From an uncultured Clostridia bacterium (GTDB lineage Bacteria > Bacillota > Clostridia > Oscillospirales > CAG-272), in NCBI GenBank assembly GCA_937884385.1, contig CALGCW010000159.1:1-11968 (forward strand): DNA of 11,968 nucleotides, written 5' to 3'. Both the position numbers and the translations under genes were made by a program. The notes beneath the pieces are model-generated. The model searched no databases, was not told the DNA's origin, and saw nothing but the letters and a program-made list of their open reading frames with translations. Shown here in pieces: positions 6,189 to 11,968 of this stretch (the stretch's first letter is position 1; each line of letters opens with the position of its first letter).

Positions 6189-7352
6189 ATGAAACGCATT
6201 TATTTCAGAAATACTGCGGGGATGGAAAATTGCAAGGTCTGCCTTTTGAGCGCAGGAGAGAGAGAGGAAGCTTTACTTACAGAGCGCGACGGTGAAGGCG
6301 ATTTCGTGCTTGAATTTGATGAAGAACGCTTTGACAGCATTTATTTTGAAGGTGTCAACGGCGAAAAAACGGGCATAGTTTATCCCGGCAAGTTGTCTCT
6401 CGGTATTGAATATAAGTACAATGAGGGGCAAAATAGAAATCTTACCTATCTTTTTATAAAAGATGGCAAAAATGGCGGCAGAGTTGACAACTACATGCTC
6501 AGCGATGTGCAAAGATTATCTCACAGAGAGGACAAGTGCAAGAAGATAAGCGTTTTCGTGCCCGAAAGCTACGACGGAGTCACACCGCACGATATATTAT
6601 ACTTTTTTGACGCTCAGAACCTCTTTGGCGCGGCAGGGCATTATACCGAAAACGGCGATCCATACGGATCGTGGCAGCTTGACACGGTGATAACGGAGCT
6701 TAAGCGTCAATTCGGTGAAAATATCATTGCCGTTGGCATAGATAATGCCGATGCCTACAGGGACAGGGAGCTTTTTATGGATCCCAAAAAATTCGGTGCG
6801 CTTGCACCTCTTGCGACGGCTCTTCCCGATGAGGATTACTCGGTTGGATATCTTGATGAGATATCGGAGTTTATTACTACGACACTTCACTCGTTTATTA
6901 AAGAGAGGTATTGCGTTAAGGAAGATAACATCGGTGTAGGAGGCGCATCAATGGGCGGAATAGCAGCATTTTATTGCGGTCTTCGTGAGCGCGGATTTTA
7001 TCGCTACGTGCTTTCGTATTCACCTGCTTTTGGATTATACGACATGAGCGCGTTTGAGGACTATTTTGCCGGCAGTGATTTTGGGGGAGCAGTTGAGGAG
7101 CTTCCTAAAATACACATTTATTGCGGTGAGGGCGATCCGCTTGAAAGATTGCTTATCGGCTCTTCGAGGGCGATGAAGGGTGCGCTTGTAAGATACGGTT
7201 ATCCCGAAGGAAAGATATTTGATACGTATGACAGTGAAAAGCCTCATAACGAGGAGTCATGGAGACTGATACTTGCGCAGAGCTTTTCATATCTCTTAAA
7301 AGGGGCTGCCTCATTTAGCGAAGAGCAAAAGCCACTGAATAGAATAAAATAA
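6189..7352 (+). CDS. Cytoplasmic esterase of the Esterase-D/Fes type with a beta-rich N-terminal domain
   Basis: This is an alpha/beta hydrolase of 387 residues with no signal peptide. The catalytic part (about 118-372) has the nucleophile elbow GGASMGG (251-257, Ser254), a probable acid at Asp316 (CGEGDPLE) and the histidine at His353 (EKPHNEESW). This is the layout of the putative esterase family PF00756, which includes enterochelin and feruloyl esterases. Residues 1-75 form a separate beta-rich region. Its start, IYFRNTAGMENCKVCLL, resembles starch-binding CBM26-type modules, though the expected aromatics (Trp/Tyr) are largely missing, so binding is doubtful. ATG 6189 is chosen because AAGGGGAG lies 6 nt upstream; an in-frame TTG at 6129 overlaps the phosphatase gene. 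It shares the operon with the phosphatase, and intracellular hydrolysis of an imported ester is the simplest role. Confidence 0.82.
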   Translation: MKRIYFRNTAGMENCKVCLLSAGEREEALLTERDGEGDFVLEFDEERFDSIYFEGVNGEKTGIVYPGKLSLGIEYKYNEGQNRNLTYLFIKDGKNGGRVDNYMLSDVQRLSHREDKCKKISVFVPESYDGVTPHDILYFFDAQNLFGAAGHYTENGDPYGSWQLDTVITELKRQFGENIIAVGIDNADAYRDRELFMDPKKFGALAPLATALPDEDYSVGYLDEISEFITTTLHSFIKERYCVKEDNIGVGGASMGGIAAFYCGLRERGFYRYVLSYSPAFGLYDMSAFEDYFAGSDFGGAVEELPKIHIYCGEGDPLERLLIGSSRAMKGALVRYGYPEGKIFDTYDSEKPHNEESWRLILAQSFSYLLKGAASFSEEQKPLNRIK

Positions 7353-7382
7353 AAATTGCTTAAAATTTAGTTATTTAATGAA

Positions 7383-7418
7383 GAAAAGAGGTTCAAAAAT
7401 GAACCTCTTTTCGTTTTT
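7383..7418. terminator. Bidirectional terminator after the esterase gene
   Basis: A perfect 12-bp stem GAAAAGAGGTTC/GAACCTCTTTTC (7383-7394 with 7401-7412) has a 6-nt loop and is followed by GTTTTT. It can also serve the minus-strand lipoprotein gene arriving from the right. Confidence 0.9.
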
Positions 7419-7427
7419 ATGTGGTTT

Positions 7428-7500
7428 TTTAGACGTTTTTCGCTCCTCGACATACCTTTGTATGCCTCACGGAGCGAAGAAAACGCCTTTTTCATCTAAA
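7428..7500. repeat. Long imperfect inverted repeat, candidate dispersed palindromic element
   Basis: Outer arms TTTAGA (7428-7433) and TCTAAA (7495-7500) enclose CGTTT/AAACG and an 8-bp TTCGCTCC/GGAGCGAA stem (7439-7446 with 7471-7478), with a 2-nt bulge between. A small inner hairpin CATAC-CTTT-GTATG (7451-7464) sits at the tip. It lies between two convergent units, after a complete terminator, so it is not needed for termination. Read on the minus strand it is open for 42 codons (ATG at 7495, stop 7367-7369) without a good ribosome site; I do not call that a gene. Confidence 0.6.
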
Positions 7501-7519
7501 TCAGACAGCCCCTTGCGTA

Positions 7520-7957
7520 TTATTTTATATCAAAATCGTAGATACCCATACCGTCGCTCGTGCTGAGCATAGTGAGAGAAACAACGATAGTCTGACCGTT
7601 AACGATGATGGAGCATTCTGCGCCGTATACCGCACCGCCAAGATCGGGATCCTGACGGATAAGTGTGACGTCGGAGATCTCACCCAACGTGACATCCATA
7701 TCCTTTGAGAAGTCAATATCCTTAAGCTTATCGTTGTTCTTGATCTTTTCGACCACTACCTCGGGAGTGAGGGGGGAGGAGGGATGAAGAAGCTCCTCGG
7801 CATTTTCAACGGTGGGCTCTTTGACAAGTCCCACGAAATCCTTTGAGAATTCAGCTACCTTTGCTGCTTCATTTTTAAGCTTGTTAATAAATGTACAAGA
7901 AGAAAGACAGAGAAGTATGCAAAGTGTGAATACGATGACTTTTGTGATGTTTTTCAT
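7520..7957 (-). CDS. Small lipoprotein of unknown function
   Basis: This 145-residue protein has a signal peptide (1-20) and the lipobox LSSC, so Cys21 would carry the lipid and anchor it to the outer face of the membrane. A mostly helical, charged stretch (22-85) is followed by a beta-rich half (about 88-145, with AECSIIVNGQTIVVSLTML). That order suits a small NTF2-like or DUF4878-like fold; this is a guess from the pattern only. AAGGAGA lies 8 nt before the ATG. It starts 22 bp after the nitroreductase stop on the same strand and has no evident promoter of its own, so it is probably the second gene of that operon. No function is proposed. Confidence 0.85.
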   Translation of the reverse strand: MKNITKVIVFTLCILLCLSSCTFINKLKNEAAKVAEFSKDFVGLVKEPTVENAEELLHPSSPLTPEVVVEKIKNNDKLKDIDFSKDMDVTLGEISDVTLIRQDPDLGGAVYGAECSIIVNGQTIVVSLTMLSTSDGMGIYDFDIK

Positions 7958-7979
7958 AAAAACAATCTCCTTTTATGTA

Positions 7980-8489
7980 TTAATTGAAATAATGAACTCT
8001 TTTTGCATCGAATTGATCGCGCGGCTCGGGATTTTCTGCGGGATGACCTATCCATATTATATTTAGAGGTATCCAATTATCCTTAAGGATGAGAAGCTTT
8101 TTGATCCTTTCGACTACTCGCTTTTGGGGATGGGCTCCGCACCAGACCGCGCCAAGACCGAGATCGGTTGCGCAAAGAAGGATATTCTCGGTTGCGGCAG
8201 AGCAATCCTGTATCCAATACTCGCTTAGCTGTACGGGCAATGAACGGGAAAGATTTCCGCAAACCACAATGGCAAGCGGTGCGTTCATTTTTGAAAAACG
8301 CGACGCCTCGCGCAGGGAAGAGATCGTTTCCTTGTTAGTGATAACGCAAAACTCCCAAGGGCAACGGTTGCACGCGCTGGGCCCCGACATAGCGGCGTGC
8401 AAAAGAGCATCAATATGCTCGCCACTTACTACTTCATCGGTGAATTTTCTGACACTTCTGCGCATCAGAAGGGCGTTTTTCAGTTCCAT
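7980..8489 (-). CDS. Nitroreductase-family FMN-dependent oxidoreductase
   Basis: This 169-residue protein belongs to the small nitroreductase family: FMN enzymes that use NAD(P)H to reduce nitro groups, quinones or related acceptors. FMN phosphate contacts are expected from RRSVRKF (10-16) and the flavin ring from SGPSACNRCPW (35-45). The core helix WIQDCSAATENILLCA (92-107), GLGAVWCG (111-118) and IGHPAENPEPRD (147-158) are also standard. Enzymes of this kind act as dimers; the physiological substrate cannot be read here. The start is ATG 8489, after a GGGGGG site; an in-frame ATG at 8531 would overlap the promoter -10. It leads an operon with the lipoprotein gene and is divergent from the MFS-GH2 operon. 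Confidence 0.92.
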   Translation of the reverse strand: MELKNALLMRRSVRKFTDEVVSGEHIDALLHAAMSGPSACNRCPWEFCVITNKETISSLREASRFSKMNAPLAIVVCGNLSRSLPVQLSEYWIQDCSAATENILLCATDLGLGAVWCGAHPQKRVVERIKKLLILKDNWIPLNIIWIGHPAENPEPRDQFDAKRVHYFN

Positions 8490-8519
8490 AAGCAAATCCC
8501 CCCAATCTTTATTAAAACA

Positions 8520-8548
8520 ATCATAGCACAAAACTTCAGCTTTGTCAA
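8520..8548 (-). promoter_or_regulatory. Promoter of the nitroreductase-lipoprotein operon
   Basis: On the minus strand: TTGACA (8548-8543), a 17-bp spacer ending in TGTGC, and TATGAT (8525-8520). It has a consensus -35, five of six matches at -10, and TG at the extended -10 position. It lies 18 bp from the oppositely directed MFS promoter. Confidence 0.88.
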
Positions 8549-8565
8549 TTGATATCTTAAATTAA

Positions 8566-8580
8566 GTTGACAAGGTCAAC
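8566..8580. promoter_or_regulatory. Candidate operator over the MFS promoter -35
   Basis: A perfect inverted repeat GTTGAC-AAG-GTCAAC covers the whole -35 box of the sugar operon. A weaker repeat, AAGTTG/CAACTT (8564-8569 with 8580-8585), is nested round it. Its place suits a repressor that responds to the glycoside. No regulator gene is adjacent, and part of the symmetry follows from the -35 itself, so this is tentative. Confidence 0.5.
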
Positions 8581-8595
8581 AACTTGTGATAAAAT
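8567..8595 (+). promoter_or_regulatory. Promoter of the MFS-GH2 operon
   Basis: TTGACA (8567-8572), a 17-bp spacer ending in TGTGA, and TAAAAT (8590-8595), 29 bp before the ATG at 8625. Confidence 0.88.
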
Positions 8596-8624
8596 ATAGT
8601 GTAAAAGCTATTCAGGAGGTCAAT

Positions 8625-9938
8625 ATGAAGACTAAATTAAGTAAAAAATTCTGGCTCGTGCTGACACTTTTCAGCCTTGTCGGACAAATAGCGTGGGTCA
8701 TTGAAAATATGTTTCTCAACGTATTTATTTTTAATATGTTCGGCGCAAGCTCCAAGGAAATCGCCACAATGGTTGCGGCAAGCGCAATTGCCGCGACTCT
8801 TACAACGGTATTTATCGGCGCTCTTTCCGATAAGCTTGGTAAGAGAAAGGTATTTATGTGCGGCGGATACATCGTTTGGGGCATATCTATTCTCGGCTTT
8901 GCGCTTATCAGAGCAGACGTGATCGCTCCTATCGTTGGTGCAACGGTGAACGTTTCTGCAGTAGCAATTTCCGCAGTTATCGTTCTTGACTGCCTTATGA
9001 CATTCTTTGGATCCTCCGCTAACGATGCAGCGTTCAATGCGTGGCTCACCGACTCAACGGATGATACGAACCGCGGCAGCGCGGAGGGAATCAATGCTAT
9101 GATGCCCCTTGTCGCAATTCTTGTTGTATTTGGCGGCAAAATGGTTCTAAATATGTTTGTGGATGACTCAAATCCCGATATGTGGACGCTTTTCTTCGCG
9201 ATAGTCGGTGCGGTGGTATTCGTTATCGGTATATCCGGCTTGTTCATTATCAAGGAGCCCGATATTCAGCCATCCGAGACAAGCTTTTTGAAGAATACCG
9301 TCTATGGTTTTCTCCCCTCAACGGTAAAGCAGAACCTTTCTCTCTATATTTATCTGGTATGCTTTATAGTTTTCAACATCTCCATTCAGATATTTATGCC
9401 CTACCTTATGATCTACTACGAGCACTCGCTCAAGATGGCGGATTACGTTATGATAATGGCACCTGCTATTATTTTAGCGTCTGTCGTGACTGCGTTTTGG
9501 GGCAAGGTTTACGATAAGAAGGGCTTCGGCTTCTCCTGTGCTATCGCACTTTTGTGGCTTGGACTCGGATACGTGGTGCTCTTCCTTTTCAAGGGCAAGG
9601 CGCTCGTATTCATCGGCTCGCTTCTTATGATGTGCGGATATCTTGCGGGTATGGCTGTGTTCGGCGCAAAGGTCAGAGACCTTACACCCATTGGTAAATC
9701 GGGAATGTTCCAGGGCGTAAGAATTTTTGCGCAGGTGCTCGTTCCCGGTGTCGTAGGTCCTGCGATCGGCGCTTGGATCCTCCGCGATGCAGAAAAGATC
9801 ATTATCACAGGTCAGGAGACCGAGATACCCAACGAGAATATCTTCCTTGGTGCACTTATTGCCGAGATAGTTGCGGTAGTCATCATTCTTGCTTGCAGTA
9901 AGATTTTGAATAAGAAGACTCAAGAACCTGAGGTGTAA
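8625..9938 (+). CDS. MFS transporter, probable glycoside or oligosaccharide permease
   Basis: This is an integral membrane protein of 437 residues with about 12 hydrophobic segments, as usual for the major facilitator superfamily. The signature loop after helix 2 reads GALSDKLGKRK (65-75). A second, weaker copy, FWGKVYDKKG (291-300), starts the second half, showing the two-fold repeat. The conserved stretch RDLTPIGKSGMFQGVRIFAQ (351-370) is what I would expect of SLC45/GPH-like sugar transporters found beside glycosidase genes. AGGAGG before ATG 8625 sets the start; an in-frame GTG at 8586 lies in the promoter. The GH2 gene begins 1 bp after its stop, so the cargo is probably the glycoside that GH2 cleaves. 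The exact sugar is unknown. Confidence 0.9.
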   Translation: MKTKLSKKFWLVLTLFSLVGQIAWVIENMFLNVFIFNMFGASSKEIATMVAASAIAATLTTVFIGALSDKLGKRKVFMCGGYIVWGISILGFALIRADVIAPIVGATVNVSAVAISAVIVLDCLMTFFGSSANDAAFNAWLTDSTDDTNRGSAEGINAMMPLVAILVVFGGKMVLNMFVDDSNPDMWTLFFAIVGAVVFVIGISGLFIIKEPDIQPSETSFLKNTVYGFLPSTVKQNLSLYIYLVCFIVFNISIQIFMPYLMIYYEHSLKMADYVMIMAPAIILASVVTAFWGKVYDKKGFGFSCAIALLWLGLGYVVLFLFKGKALVFIGSLLMMCGYLAGMAVFGAKVRDLTPIGKSGMFQGVRIFAQVLVPGVVGPAIGAWILRDAEKIIITGQETEIPNENIFLGALIAEIVAVVIILACSKILNKKTQEPEV

Positions 9939-9939
9939 A

Positions 9940-11652
9940 ATGGCAAAAAAGGTTTATAATTTGAATAAAAATCTTATCACTCCGTTTGAGAGCGATAAAA
10001 GCTCAAATTGGAATGAATATCCCCGTCCGAGCTTTAGGCGAGATTCCTACCTTTGCCTCAACGGTGAATGGGAGCTTTTTGTTCGCTATGGCGAAAAAGA
10101 GAAATATCTCGGTAAGATAATGGTTCCTTTCGCCCCTGAAACAAGATTATCCGGAATAGAACGTGAACAGGTCGACGGCGAGATTTACCTTTATAAAAAG
10201 GAGATTGAATTTGCCCCTGAGTTTAATCGCGGAAGAGTGATGCTTCACTTCGGTGCGGTTGACCAGATCTGTAAGGTGTTTGTAAATGGTATTTATATTG
10301 GCGGTCACGTTGGCGGATATCTACCCTTTAGCTTTGATATTACAAGAAGCATTCAAAAAGGTATAAACTTAATTGAGGTAGAGGTCATCGATGACCTTGA
10401 CCGCGAGCTTGCATACGGCAAGCAGAGAAAGGACCGCGGCGGTATGTGGTATACACCAATAAGCGGCATTTGGCAGACCGTTTGGTGCGAGAGTGTTCCT
10501 GCCGACTATATCAAGGATGTAAGAGTTACACCAAGTCTTAGCGGCGCGCATTTTGAGATCGACGCTCCCGAGGGCAAAAAGGTGCTGACCGTTGATGGCA
10601 AAGAGTACGTTTTCGATGAAAATTCCTTTGATATTACTATTGAAAATGCAATAAATTGGACACCCGATAACCCCCACCTTTACGAATATACGCTTAAGTA
10701 CGGTGAGGATAAGATCGAATCCTATTTTGCGTGCAGAACAGTTTCTGTTGAGGAAAGAAACGGAAAATCATTTATCTGCCTTAACGGAGAGCCCATGCTT
10801 TGTCACGGTCTCCTCGATCAGGGTTATTTCAGCGACGGTATATATCTTCCCGCCACTCCCAAAGGATTTGAAAATGATATCTTGACGATGAAAGCGCTTG
10901 GTTTTAATATGCTTCGCAAACATATTAAGATAGAACCGCAGATTTTCTATTACTACTGTGATAAATACGGTATGCTCGTATTTCAAGATATGGTCAATAG
11001 TGGGTATTACAGCTTCTTTATTGATACTGCGCTTCCAACCGTAGGTCTTAAGCGAGGTATAACTCATAGCGCGACACCAAAGCGCAGAGAAGCATTTGAA
11101 AAAGACGCAAGGGCGACTATCGATCTGCTATATAACCATCCATCTGTTATTTACTATACTATTTTCAATGAGGGATGGGGTCAGTTCGAGGCGGATAGAA
11201 ATTACCTTGAGCTCAAGGCATACGATCCCACGCGCGTTTATGATGCGACCTCCGGATGGTTCTGGGAAAAGCACAGCGACGTACACAGTGAGCATATCTA
11301 TATGAGAGCGCTCAAGCTAAAAGCAAGAAAGGAGAGACCCCTTATCCTTTCCGAGTTCGGCGGATATTCCTGCAAGATAGAGGGGCACTCCTTCAATCTT
11401 GACAAGACCTACGGCTACAGCTTCTTTAAGGACACCGAGTCCTTTGGAAAAGCGCTCAAAGATCTCTATATGAACGAGGTCATCCCCATGATCGAGCGCG
11501 GACTGTGCGCCACGGTGCTGACACAGGTATCCGACGTCGAGGACGAAACCAACGGACTTGTGACATACGACAGACAGGTCGTTAAGGTCAACAAGGCTGA
11601 TATGCTTGAAATTTCAAAGGCGATCGAGGACAAATTCTACTCTCAGTTTTAA
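9940..11652 (+). CDS. Glycoside hydrolase family 2 enzyme, intracellular
   Basis: This 570-residue retaining exo-glycosidase has no signal peptide. It has the GH2 order: an N-terminal jelly-roll sugar-binding domain (about 35-190, with LCLNGEWEL and VFVNGIYIGGHVGGYLPFSF), a short immunoglobulin-like domain (190-270), then the TIM barrel. The acid/base is Glu411 (TIFNEGWGQF) and the nucleophile Glu472 (LILSEFGGYS). CHGLLDQGYFSDGIYLP and LGFNMLRKHIKIEP mark a group of GH2 proteins usually labelled beta-galactosidase or beta-glucuronidase without proof; I do not assign the sugar. At 570 residues it is beta-glucuronidase-sized, lacking LacZ-type C-terminal domains. It is the second gene of an operon with the MFS transporter: GAGGTG lies 4 nt before its ATG and only 1 bp separates the genes. 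Together they would import and cleave a glycoside in the cytoplasm. Confidence 0.95.
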   Translation: MAKKVYNLNKNLITPFESDKSSNWNEYPRPSFRRDSYLCLNGEWELFVRYGEKEKYLGKIMVPFAPETRLSGIEREQVDGEIYLYKKEIEFAPEFNRGRVMLHFGAVDQICKVFVNGIYIGGHVGGYLPFSFDITRSIQKGINLIEVEVIDDLDRELAYGKQRKDRGGMWYTPISGIWQTVWCESVPADYIKDVRVTPSLSGAHFEIDAPEGKKVLTVDGKEYVFDENSFDITIENAINWTPDNPHLYEYTLKYGEDKIESYFACRTVSVEERNGKSFICLNGEPMLCHGLLDQGYFSDGIYLPATPKGFENDILTMKALGFNMLRKHIKIEPQIFYYYCDKYGMLVFQDMVNSGYYSFFIDTALPTVGLKRGITHSATPKRREAFEKDARATIDLLYNHPSVIYYTIFNEGWGQFEADRNYLELKAYDPTRVYDATSGWFWEKHSDVHSEHIYMRALKLKARKERPLILSEFGGYSCKIEGHSFNLDKTYGYSFFKDTESFGKALKDLYMNEVIPMIERGLCATVLTQVSDVEDETNGLVTYDRQVVKVNKADMLEISKAIEDKFYSQF

Positions 11653-11674
11653 TATAGAAATAAAACCGTCAGGC

Positions 11675-11802
11675 AAAAGCGGACTTCTCATAAGGAAGTT
11701 TGATATTGTTTTGTAGGGGCGTTCATCGAACGCCCGCGTGCGACCGGTAGCCGCCCCCACGGTAAACATCCTTGTGAGAACGAGCGCAAAGCCGCTTTTT
11801 TT
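11675..11802. repeat. Structured GC-rich intergenic element after the GH2 gene
   Basis: Outer arms AAAGCGG (11676-11682) and CCGCTTT (11792-11798) bound the element, and the right arm runs into a T7 stretch, so it may also terminate the operon. Just inside, CTTCTCATAAG and CTTGTGAGAAC are nearly complementary. The middle holds GGGCGTTC-ATC-GAACGCCC (11717-11735), a perfect 8-bp palindrome in a GC-rich block unlike the A/T-rich surroundings. From memory, TGTAGGGGCG-type palindromes recur between genes in clostridial genomes; that is not checked. The rest of 11653-11853 shows no gene. Confidence 0.55.
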
Positions 11803-11853
11803 AGTTCGTTGCGCCCTTGACGCTTGATGTGTCAGATAAAGCTCTTTATCTCG

Positions 11854-11967
11854 TTATACTTTATCGCCAGCTTTTAAACTTTCACCATTTGGAAATTTAT
11901 CTTCTATATGCTCCTCATAAATTACTAAGCTTTTATGTTTGCCATCTAAATCTCCGTAATTACATTC
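11854..11967 (-). pseudogene. Fragment of a histidine-phosphatase-like gene, probably truncated at its 3' end
   Basis: The last 37 codons of a minus-strand frame enter from the right edge. Visible residues include ECNYGDLDGKHKS, VIYEEHIEDKFPNGESLKAG and then DKV before the stop. The order of EC-YGDL and FPNGES matches the middle of phosphoglycerate-mutase-like histidine phosphatases, where the Glu of GES is a catalytic acid. In that family about 80-100 more residues follow, including the second catalytic histidine; here the stop comes eight residues later. In the +1 frame, right after an AAAA run, 13 more sense codons (KLAIKYNEIKSFI) are open before a stop, so a frameshift is also possible. 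Either way the domain seems incomplete. The call rests on short motifs, hence moderate confidence. Confidence 0.55.
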
Positions 11968-11968
11968 T

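Noticed and set aside
7367..7495. A 42-codon minus-strand frame across the palindrome
   Set aside because: No good ribosome site, it runs through a terminator hairpin, and its content is explained by the inverted repeat.
8089..8526. A 145-codon frame antisense to the nitroreductase
   Set aside because: The minus strand has all the FMN-binding motifs; the plus frame is a shadow.
8612..9253. A 213-codon open frame antisense to the MFS gene
   Set aside because: It has no recognisable domain or ribosome site and mirrors the codon use of the clear membrane transporter on the other strand.
11717..11735. The GC-rich palindrome as a CRISPR repeat
   Set aside because: Only one unit is present, with no regular spacing and no cas genes.

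Overview
The window looks like chromosomal DNA of a low-to-mid GC Bacillota, most likely an uncultured gut- or rumen-type clostridium. The support is indirect: purine-rich Shine-Dalgarno sites, near-consensus sigma-A promoters with TTGACA, a 17-bp spacer and often TGTG just before the -10, tight intrinsic terminators, two intact lipoprotein genes plus one broken one, and a sugar-uptake theme (MsmX-type ABC ATPase, MFS sugar-type transporter with a GH2 glycosidase). There is no phage, integrase, transposase, CRISPR array, rRNA or tRNA. I found no clearly new multi-gene system; this is mostly ordinary chromosome in short, separately promoted units, with some decayed genes and structured intergenic elements.

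Left part (1-3190): the 3' two-thirds of an MsmX/UgpC-type sugar ABC ATPase gene, then a lipoprotein gene that appears frameshifted and shortened (951-1386). A two-gene unit follows, a membrane-anchored metallophosphoesterase overlapping a SAM methyltransferase, which ends at a bidirectional terminator shared with the convergent gene on the minus strand.

Middle part (3191-7352): a minus-strand lipoprotein alpha/beta hydrolase and a plus-strand TetR-family regulator diverge from a compact control region. One 16-bp inverted repeat there overlaps the -10 boxes of both promoters, so the regulator probably controls itself and the hydrolase. Next comes a YbjN-domain protein with its own promoter and terminator. 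A consensus promoter then drives a PPP-type metallophosphatase and, 2 bp later, a cytoplasmic esterase with a possible carbohydrate-binding-like N-terminus.

Right part (7353-11968): a minus-strand pair, a nitroreductase and a small lipoprotein, diverges from a plus-strand MFS transporter and GH2 glycosidase operon. The second pair probably imports and cleaves a glycoside. A perfect TTGAC-N3-GTCAA inverted repeat covers the -35 of the MFS promoter and is a candidate operator. A long imperfect hairpin (7428-7500) and a second structured element (11675-11802) look like dispersed palindromic intergenic repeats. The window ends in a minus-strand fragment of a histidine-phosphatase-like gene that seems to lack the normal C-terminal half.
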